A stretch of DNA of 64,000 nt. Source: Gentiana macrophylla. Its lineage: Eukaryota; Streptophyta; Magnoliopsida; Gentianales; Gentianaceae. Of the stretch, positions 55,875 to 64,000 are shown piece by piece; position 1 is the stretch's first letter, and every line of letters starts with the position of its first letter. Made by a program: the position numbers and the translations under genes. Under the pieces are notes generated by a model. The model was not told the origin of the DNA. It searched no databases and saw only the letters and a list, made by a program, of their open reading frames with translations. The stretch covers positions 59,465,852 through 59,529,851 of the forward strand of contig CM047815.1 of NCBI GenBank assembly GCA_026214975.1, in the 5' to 3' direction.

Positions 55875-57544
55875 CGTCCTCTAAAACTAGATCGCACTGT
55901 AGATGAGGGAACTCGGGAACTCGTTGAACATGTCCGCTTCCACTTCCCAAGTGGCTTCCGTCGGTGCATGATTGCTCCATTGCACTAACACTAACGGAAT
56001 CACTCGCCTCTTTATCATCTTCTCTTTCCTATCCGTCCCTTATCGGCTTCTCCACGTAGGAGAGATTATCTTGCAACACTTCCGGTCAATCTCGATTCCA
56101 CATCCACTTTAGATAGACACTTCCAAGCATCGATACATGGAAAACATTGTGGACTCTGTACATCGACTCGTAACCGAAGTCAATAAGCCAACTTCCCAAC
56201 TCTTTCGATGACATCAAAAGGTCCTACATACCTTGGACTTAGCTTTCCTTTTCGTCCGAACCTCTTGATACCCTTCATCGGAGACGCTCGAAGGTAAACT
56301 CTATCCCCGACCTCAAACTCTAGCGGTCTTCTTCTAACATCGGCCCAACTCTTCCGACGATCTTGAGCAACTTTTCGATTTTTCCTTATCAACTCGATTT
56401 TCTCCTTGGCTTGCTTTGAACCATCTCCGCCCTGTGATATGTTTCTCTCCCACTTCATCCCAAAGAAAGGGGAGTTCTACACTTCCTACCGTACAAGGCC
56501 TCAAAGGTGGCATACCCAAACTTGCATGGTAACTATTGTTGTAAGCAAACTCAGCCAAGTTGAGGTAATCTATCCATGATCCTCCGGCATCCAAAACACA
56601 AGCTCTAAGCATGTCCTCGAGAGTCTGAATTGTTCTCTCTGACTGCCCATCCGTCTCATGGATGAAACGTCAGTACTCAAATCGGTCTTCGTCCCAAAAT
56701 CTTTACGTAAGCCCTTCCGTAAGCGATCGATAAATCTACTATCCTCGCCGGATACAATAGATAAAGGCACACCATGAAGCTTCACTATATTGTCGATATA
56801 CATAGTAGCGAACTTCTTTATAGGCATGTCCACTTTACACGGCAAGAAATGGGCTGATTTTGTGAGTCTATCCACAATCACCCAAATCATGTCATGACCG
56901 CCCTTAGTCTTTGGCAAACCGGTGATGAAATCCATCGTGATATTCTCCCATTTCCATTCCGGTACCTCCAAGGGTTTCAACAAACCTCCTGGTCTTCTGT
57001 GTTCTGCTTTCACTCTCTGGCATGTATCACATCTTGCCACAAACTCTGCGATCCCTAACTTCATACCAGGCCACCAATACCTTTCCTTGAGATCTCTATA
57101 CATCTTAGTGGCTCCTGGATGTACCGCAAAAGCAATCTTATGAGCTTCATCCATAACCTTCTCTCTTAGGCCATCCACATCGGGCACACACAAACGGTCT
57201 CCGTACCAAAGATGACCACTCTTGTCCAACTGATAACCCACTGTAGGCTTCTCTCGAGCTACTCGCTTCAAATTAATCAACACAGGGTCTTTATCCTGCT
57301 TAGCCCGAATCTCATCTAGCAAATCTGACCTTGCCATCAATGGCGCCAAATTCCGAGCTTCACCCTTCCTTTCAATCACTTGAATCTGCATCCTATCCAA
57401 CTGATCTACGACTTCTTGCAAGGTAGTGATAGCATTAACCGCTCTCCGGCTAAGTGCATCAGCTACAACATTCGCTTTACCCGGGTGGTATTGAATGTCC
57501 AAGTCGTAATCTTTCACGAACTCCAACCATCTTCTTTGTCTCAT
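55856..57544 (-). pseudogene. Integrase and chromodomain-like end of the Tekay-like polyprotein
   Basis: The 57,544-56,570 frame begins with the end of RNase H (QYHPGKANVVADALSRR). It then has the zinc-binding HHCC part (EAH, AVHPGATKMY, CDTCQRVKAEH) and the first catalytic Asp (ITMDFITGLP). The second Asp region reads VSGEDSRF. After a frame break, GQSERTIQTLED supplies the catalytic Glu and LNLAEFAYNNSYHASLGM follows (56,612-56,334). The 56,458-56,180 frame has FEVGDRVYLRASPMKG and KLSPRYVGPFDVIERVG, the GPF module. Further broken frames read VHNVFHVSML, LERKEKMIKRRVIPLV and NHAPTEATWEVEADM, the chromodomain-like tail. It would insert the DNA copy and target chromatin. Confidence 0.85.
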
Positions 57545-58765
57545 GTTCGATTCTCCCGAGTAAAGAAGAACTTAAGACTCTTATGATCCGTGAAGATCCT
57601 TGCCTTGACACCATATAGATAGTGTCTCCAAAGCTTCAGAGCAAATACCACTGCTGCCAACTCCAAGTCGTGTGTAGGGTAATTCTTCTCATGCGCCTTT
57701 AACTGCCTAGATGCATAAGCAATCACCTTTCCTGATTGCATCAAAACACAACCCAAACCTTGACCCGATGCGTCTGTATATACATCATAGTTATCGAAAA
57801 CTTCCGGTAATGCTAACACGGGTGCTGTGGTCAACTTTTCTTTCAAAGTCTGAAAAGCTTCCTCACATTCACTGGTCCACTCATACTTAACGTTCTTCTG
57901 AGTAAGCCTCGTGAGAGGTGTAGCTATCTTAGAGAAATCCTTTACAAACTTCCGTAGTACCACTAAACCCAAGAAACTTCTTATCTCTCATTCTTGATGT
58001 CGGTCTGAGCCACTTAGAAACGGCTTCTATCTTCATTGGATCCACCTTAATGCCTTCTCCGTAAATTATATGCCCAAGAAAACTAACTTTGGTCCAACCA
58101 AAACTCGCACTTAGAAAACTTGGCATATAATTTGTTCTCCTTTAAGGTTTGTAGAACTATCCTTAGGTGTTCTTCATGCTCTTCCTCATCCTTAGAGTAC
58201 ACCAAGATATCGTCTATGAAAACTATCACAAACTTATCGAGATAAGGCATGAAAACTCTTTGCATCAAGTCCATGAATTTCGATGGAGCATTAGTGAGTC
58301 CAAACGGCATGACCAAAAACTCATAATGTCCATATCTCATCTTGAAAGTCGTTGTCTTAGGTATATCCGACACCTTGATCTTCAACTGATGATAACCGGA
58401 CCTAAGATCAATCTTAGAGAACACCTTCTTACCTTGCAACTGACTGAACAGATCATCAATCCTTGGTAAAGGATACTTATTCTTGATTGTCAGTTTATTC
58501 AACTCTCTCAGTAGTCGATGCACAAGCGCATACTCCCATCTTTCTTCTTCACAAACAAGACCGGTGCTCCCACGGTGATGTACTTGGCGGGATGATGTTT
58601 TCTCTAGCATCTCCTTCACCGAGTTTTCAACTCTTTCAACTCACGGTGCCATCCTATAAGGTGCTTTAGCCACTGGTGATGCTCCTGCAATCAATTCGAT
58701 CTCGAACTCTATGGCCCTATCGGCATATGTCCCGGCAAATCTTCCGGGAAAACTTCGAAAGTCCT
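57541..58765 (-). pseudogene. Reverse transcriptase and RNase H of the Tekay-like element
   Basis: RT (58,619-58,083) contains [49 protein letters not shown] and the active-site FIDD (58,209-58,220) followed by [16 protein letters not shown]. After a frame change the connection reads [17 protein letters not shown] (58,126-57,929). RNase H (57,972-57,541) has [15 protein letters not shown], the Glu in [18 protein letters not shown], and [12 protein letters not shown] starts at a frame break near 58,625; upstream IAGASPVAKAPYRMAP is readable. The catalytic residues are in place, so the interruptions are indels rather than domain loss. Confidence 0.9.
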
Positions 58766-58768
58766 TAG

Positions 58769-59260
58769 CTACACGAGTCTCTCTAACTCGGGCCTATGCT
58801 TTTCCTTATCTAATGCATAAACAACGAAACCCTGGCAACTCCTCTTCAAAGCTCTTAGGGCTTTAACTGCTGAGATAATCGGATAACGACCCTTGCTAGG
58901 CTTGTATACGTTACCCTGAAACGTCTTAGCTGATTTTCCTGGGGCCTTAAAGATCACCCTCTTACCTCTACAATCCAAGTAGACATAATTCTTGGACAAC
59001 CAGTCCATACCCAGGATAACATCGAAATCCGAGAAATCCAACACCATCAAAGCATGCTGGCACTTGTAAGTCCCAACTCTAATATCAACTTGGGGTGTGA
59101 CTTGAGCACATCTAGTGACTCTGCCCAAAGGTGTGGTTATACTCAAAGGTCTCTCCAATTCCTTAAGAGGTAGGTTCAACTTCTTAGCTATCTTAGAGGA
59201 AACAAAAGTCCCTGAAGCTCCAGTATCAAATAGAATTTGATCGCTAGATTATCTATGATT
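58769..59260 (-). pseudogene. Aspartic protease of the Tekay-like element
   Basis: The active-site DTGAS is encoded at 59,213-59,227, followed by FVSSKIAKKL, then a 136-codon frame (59,179-58,769). That frame contains MVLDFSDFDVILGMDWLSKN, the hydrophobic ILGMDWL block usual in Gypsy proteases. The first part lies in a different frame from Gag. It would cut the polyprotein. Confidence 0.85.
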
Positions 59261-59377
59261 ATGGTACCTAACAAGTGAATCTATTTAAGTATAAATATGT
59301 AATATCATATGCGCTATATCATATTAAATATTTATAATAAACACAAACACTGAAAAGTACTGTCACCACAAGGTCAT

Positions 59378-60779
59378 CTAACTCTTCCGGTTCTCATCTG
59401 CTTGTGAAGACACGAATCGATTCACTACTGTGTAATGTACGATTACCTGCTGGTTACCTCGTCCTCCTACCTGATTACCTTGAGAGAGCTTCTTAGGACA
59501 CGCTCTCGAGTAATGTCCCACTTCCCCATAGTGGAAACAACTCACGCTACCTGCCATGCACTCTCTCGTGTGTGTCTTGTTACACTTAGCACAAACATTG
59601 GCGTTCTCCACTTGTGAACTCTTCGTGGCCGGATTTCCTACCCTCTTAACATTCTGCCTGCGGTGCTCTCTATTACTTCCTTGAAAATTTGAGAAAGACC
59701 TCTTATCTCCAACTACAACCGCCTCATCTCTTGGCAAATCTCTCCATGATCAAAGCTCTATCCATGACGCTTGCCATGCTCGTGAGGTCTATCTCCTAGC
59801 ATGCCCTTCGCCACCTCGTGTGACAATCCTTCCATGAATTTATCAATCTTTTTCTCTTCACTTTTCATGATCTCGGGGTAGAATCGCCCCAACTCATGGA
59901 ACTTCCGGAAGTCTTGAGTTCTTCAGTAGTGTATCTCCCTTGTTTCAAACTCGAGAACTCATTGGCCTTCGCATTCCGTCTTTGTCCTAGGAAAGTGTTC
60001 CTTATAGAATGATCCTTGAACACCGCCCAATCCGTGATCCTTGGATTAACTTGCTCATATGCTTCCATCCAACTTTCGCATTCCCCGCCAACAAGGATAT
60101 GGCTAAATGAGCCCACTCGGATCTGGAGCTTTCATATTTCTCAGACGCCTTCTCGAACCCACGAATCCATAAGTCCGCGCCGTTGGTTCGACATTGCCAA
60201 AGAATTCGGCACCCTGTGCTTTTTTTATCTTTTCATACCAATCCACCGGTCCATCATAGCCTCCAAACCGATGATGCTTGTCTTGGTGCTTTGCCTTTGG
60301 TGGGGCATTCGATCATGATAGTTACGTTGGGGATGAGTGTAGCCAGTGCTACAAAATAATCCGACCTAGGTGGCGGTGGAGGTAAAACCGCCGGTTGCGC
60401 GGTGTAAAACTCGGTCGTGCGAAGGCGTCGATACTGTGGATAATCGAAAAAGCGACTAGCCGGTGGATGAGAGTCCCAACCCGGTCCAACTCGTGGTCCT
60501 TGGAAATTTGAAGTAGTAACCGTATACGGGTGTTAAACCGTGAAGGACCCCTTGTTTCACCCTACCTCTGGTGACAATGTCCGGTCCCCGATTCACCCCA
60601 CGCATGATGTTGTTCATAGACGGGGTGTTCACTTGAGACACTGTGGGGCCCTGAGTAGCGGGTCCACTTCTTCTCCTTCTCGGAATCACAACCTCGGTAA
60701 ATCCTGCCTCAGCGTTACCCGTCTGGGTGTTAGCTGCCTCGGTGTTACTCGTATTAGTTCCACCTCTAGTAAGCACCAT
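59378..60779 (-). pseudogene. Gag of the Tekay-like element
   Basis: Starts at ATG 60,779 (MVLTRGGTNTSNTEAAN). The capsid-type part is readable in pieces (60,116-59,865: NEFSSLKQGRYTTEEL, with WAVFKDHSIRNTFLGQRR before it). The zinc-finger region (59,600-59,480) reads CAKCNKTHTRECMAG and CFHYGEVGHYSRACPK. The second finger should be C-x2-C-x4-H-x4-C, but the second Cys is Tyr here. The part 60,460-60,120 is heavily frameshifted. Confidence 0.75.
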
Positions 60780-60869
60780 TCTGTAACTAAGAAAAGAAGA
60801 AGGTTACTAAAGATCTAAAACTTATCTTAAGGAAGAAATCAAGTCCTACACAAAGAAGGAAAACCTTTC

Positions 60870-60882
60870 TCTCGATACCAAT
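60870..60882 (-). other. Primer-binding site of the Tekay-like element
   Basis: The minus strand reads TTGGTATCGAGAG two bases from the LTR. The initiator tRNA-Met site should be TGGTATCAGAG, so CAG has become CGAG. Confidence 0.8.
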
Positions 60883-60884
60883 CA

Positions 60885-62848
60885 TGCGCCCTTTTCCCGA
60901 CACCGAGTCCTTATCCGGAAAGAGCGCTCGGCACAAATATTATCAAATAAATTCAATAATATATGTAAGCCTTACGTCATACATCAGAACCAAACGACGC
61001 GGAAGATAAAACGACTCGGGAAAAACCAAAAGACAAAAGATCGAACACACGGTTTTCAATGCTGTGAAAAACTAAATCCAATAAAGAGAACTAATCATCC
61101 AACATCCAAATCCCAAAAGATCTCAAAAGAACTTAACCAGAACTAATCCAAAAGAAAGACAACATTGTTCAAACGTGAAACAACTGTTTTAAGAAAGAAA
61201 CAACTAAAAGAACTAAGTCTTCAAAAGCTTCATCTCAAACTTCATCATCAAAGAACTCACAACCAGTAGCAACTGCTCATCTTCTTTGGGGAAAGGGAAG
61301 ACAAACACAACGTAACGGGTAAGTACAAAAGTACTCGATGAACGCGTAGAAGATCGTATAACTATGATCTCATAAAGAAATAAAAGCAACTCCGCTTTTT
61401 ATTAATCCATTTCCGTTATTAATCCTAGCTAACTATCATATTATGTTCATAGCATAACATGAGGTTCCAAGAGGTATCTAGCTTAGCTCAAGTTTGTTAC
61501 ATCATGAATAACAAGGGCACTACGCTTAGTAATAGGATGTACTAGGACAATCGGTGCAACCTACTTAGAGACACGCCTAGTAGCCCCGGGAATATCTCGA
61601 GTCCCGATAGTGTGATAACCGGCGAGAATGCACCGACGCTTTATCTAGCCAATCGATTGACCGGCGTGGAGTGCATCTACTTTGTCTGGTCGAGAGAACA
61701 CATCGCGATATTGTACTATGCCTTACCAAGCATTGCATGATGTTTAAGATTATTAATCTAGCACATACGCTTTGATTAGATGTTTAACTAGCCACCTAAG
61801 TGTTTTCAAGTAAGCTCCTCACATCTCCTACTCTCTTTCCTAGACCACTGACAGACACGGACAAGGCCTAGCAATTACACGACATCGATAAACTCTAGCT
61901 TATCGAAGCACAAGGCAAATCCAAAGCTTTCGACGGTCCCACACTTCGCCTTTTTTGGGAATCCATGTGGTGCCGAACTAAACGCATCAAAAGCTAATTG
62001 AGCTTTGTCACATAAGGTTAAGCGAAGAAATATGCTACTATAAAGCTTGAAACACATAAAAGAAAAGCGATCTTCGAACAAATCCCCCGTCCAAACGATT
62101 AAACTTGATGTACGATAAAGAGAAATAGCCGTACGGAAACAAAACTCATCCGTACGGATGAAACCAACAGTCGGTCGACCGAATAGAAAGGCTCGGTCGA
62201 CCGAGCCTCCCGCTTGCACGATACACGTTTTCTTGCACCACGAGAGGCGATTTTACGCACTCGCGTTTTACTCAAATTCAACCCGCACTCGACTTAAACG
62301 AATTAAAACCATGAAAAACAATCATACAAATTGCTCTACCACTTTACGAAACCTTAATCATACGATAAGAAAACCACGTTACCTTAATTTGCGTGGTACA
62401 ACGATCCAAACTACCAAAGCTTTGAAAAAGGTTAAACCTTTAACCTCCAACGTCCAACGGATCTAGGGATTGTTGGTATCAAAACGATCCTCGTCTCGCG
62501 GTGAACCTTTCTCTCTTGATGAATCTGATGAAAAGAACAACGGATTAGCCTCGAGATTGAAAGCTTCTTCTCCTTTTTTTTTGTCAAAAGTCAGCGCCTT
62601 TTTTCTCTCTCTCGTCCTCTCTCTCTTTTTTTTTTTTGTCAAAAACAACTAGGTTAAAATTAGGATTAGTTTTCCTTTTATAATCCCAATTACCTAATTA
62701 TTTAATTATCTTCCTTAAAAAGAAAATCCTTGTTTATCCCTTTTTCTTTTCCTTTTTTTTTTTGAAAATCCTTTGATTAAAAATAACATAATATTCTGAT
62801 TTTTGCTAAAAGACCGAATTGCCCTTTTTCAAAAATCGGGATATTACA
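60885..62848 (-). repeat. Tekay-like LTR, right copy (5' LTR)
   Basis: 1964 bases, starting TGCGCCCTTTTCCCGACACC where the left copy reads TGTAACGTCCCTTTCCTAGA, and ending ATCGGGATATTACA, followed by AAACA. Candidate minus-strand TATA box at about 62,673-62,682. Confidence 0.95.
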
Positions 62849-62853
62849 AAACA

Positions 62854-64000
62854 TCTACTCAAAGACTTAACCCATCAAACTTCGGGGAAAGTTCCAGAAC
62901 ATAACAATCATAACTTCTTACCCTCTTAGCCCAAACCTTAAGTCAAAGAGGTGAGCATTCATTTTAGGCTATTGTGTATGATATTTACCCTAGACCTGTC
63001 ATTATCGACTTGTGCAGCCCAAATGAAACGGAATTTGAGCATGACCAAAAGAGAAAAGATTTAGGTACTGGAGTTTTCCAAAATATTAGAATTTTTGAAT
63101 GAGAGAAAGTTGGTAAAAAACAACAATATTTTCCGAATGCACAAACTGTCAAAATTTCCAAATTAGTAAACACTGGCTTGGATTATAGATTGTGATCAAA
63201 CGAAAAGAAATTTGAACTTGATTCTGAAATGAATATTGTAGATACAAGTTTTGTATACAACATATAAAAAATTCAGGATCATTTAAAGATGTTTAACCTG
63301 ATCAAAACAGAAGAATGAGTGAAAATGTTGCTGCAGATTTTCTAAACAGAGTGACGAGCATTGACATGAATTTTCGAAACAATCCATGTTGATTTTCTGG
63401 TTTATGTAAAAAGAGAAATTGTAGAGAAGACAGCAGTCAATATTGTTGCAAATTTTCAGAATTTTTGGAGCAGGGGAAACTTTCTTACATGGAAGGAAAA
63501 CACAGAAACAAAAAGCATTCACCCGTGTTGGATAAAGTGAACCACGAGGATGATGGAAAACATGTGCCAAAGCGAGAAACCTTTAACACTAGTAAGTGAA
63601 ACGAATGGGAAGCACTTGGAATAGATAGAATTGTATATTTGGTTCGTGTGGAACCCATCTCGAGCATAGCAAGGTCAGGGAATTTTTTATAGACACAAGG
63701 CAAGTAATAGTGAAAGGAGAAACCTTGAGTCAGACATCACTCTCTACAAAGATTGTCCAGGTCAAAAAGTAGACTTTGATATTGCGGTCTAAAATAAAAT
63801 GGAGAGATCACAATAGGGAGTGTAAAGAAAATTCAACCAAGAGTACCTCAACTTAATGGTGTAGCATAAGACTCCGATCCCAAAGCTTAACTTAAAAGGG
63901 TTTCTCTTAGTCCTAGGTGACATGATTCTAGTTTAGAGACTTTATCCTTAAAGGATTCATTGCTTAACGGGCTATATTAAAGGGGTCTACACTTAAAGGT
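62854..64000. other. No gene recognised
   Basis: Non-coding text with ordinary CAG/CTG content. Phrases such as GATTCTGAAATGAATATTG and ACAAGTTTTGTATACAACAT look like retroelement leader or LTR sequence, but no ends or partner copy lie in the window. ORFs at 63,283-63,703 (-) have no motif. Confidence 0.4.

Larger units (their letters stand above)
53884..62848 (-). mobile_element. Tekay/Del-like Gypsy chromovirus, 8.97 kb
   Basis: LTRs of 1968 and 1964 bases flank a 5.0-kb internal region. The TSD is AAACA (53,879-53,883 and 62,849-62,853). The primer site lies beside the right LTR and the polypurine tract beside the left one, so it reads right to left. Gag, protease, RT, RNase H and integrase are in Gypsy order, and the 3' end of the frame carries a chromodomain-like segment with the tail usual in the Tekay lineage. 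Frames are broken in many places. Confidence 0.95.

Noticed and set aside
1..64000. Host genes, tRNA or rRNA genes
   Set aside because: No convincing host-family domain and no rRNA text. The tRNA-like strings seen are primer-binding sites complementary to tRNA ends.

Overview
This is a stretch of plant nuclear DNA made almost wholly of transposable elements. tRNA primer-binding sites, polypurine tracts, target-site duplications, DDE and reverse-transcriptase domains and plant-specific transposon families show this. I see no intact host gene, rRNA, tRNA or CRISPR array. AT-richness, Tekay chromoviruses, Athila/Tat-type Gypsy sequences, long-LTR Copia and CACTA elements fit a flowering plant, probably a dicot; the species cannot be told.

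Layout. 1-1267: a large inverted repeat. 2.3-3.7 kb: a broken, unrecognised minus-strand ORF cluster. 4.9-8.9 kb: Gypsy remnants, namely an integrase tail (-) and a 3' internal region with its LTR (+). 9.1-13.2 kb: debris of a plant transposon carrying an Ulp1-like protease and two divergent 'putative plant transposon protein' genes around a palindrome-rich spacer. 13,269-34,897: a tandem three-LTR array of a gag-only Gypsy retroelement (LTR-internal-LTR-internal-LTR). Its first internal region is split by a 9.2-kb minus-strand Copia element (16,555-25,727, TSD CAAGC) that lacks gag-pol. 35-42 kb: small ORF remnants, tandem repeats, a MITE, a Helitron-like end and a G-depleted tandem duplication. 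42,523-50,524: an 8.0-kb CACTA transposon with TIRs, subterminal arrays, TnpD and TnpA-like genes and TSD AAT. 51,500-52,986: a solo Copia LTR (TSD GATTC) that splits a short ORF. 53,884-62,848: a Tekay-like Gypsy chromovirus on the minus strand (TSD AAACA) with gag, protease, RT, RNase H, integrase and a chromodomain-like end, broken by frameshifts. 62.9-64 kb: no gene recognised.

How the parts work together. The gag-only elements have LTR promoters, a tRNA-Asp primer site and a polypurine tract but no enzymes, so they would need reverse transcriptase and integrase from a related autonomous Gypsy element. The Copia element is likewise dependent on a helper. The CACTA and Tekay elements carry their own genes, but these are interrupted as read here.

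Two observations stand out. First, differences between LTR copies that must have started identical fall again and again on CAG/CTG trinucleotides, which become CG, CGG, CGAG or CTCG. This looks like basecalling error at CHG-methylated cytosines rather than evolution, and would explain many of the frameshifts. Second, the gag-only elements keep an unrecognised C-terminal protein segment that is almost identical in both copies, followed directly by paired RNA-like hairpins.
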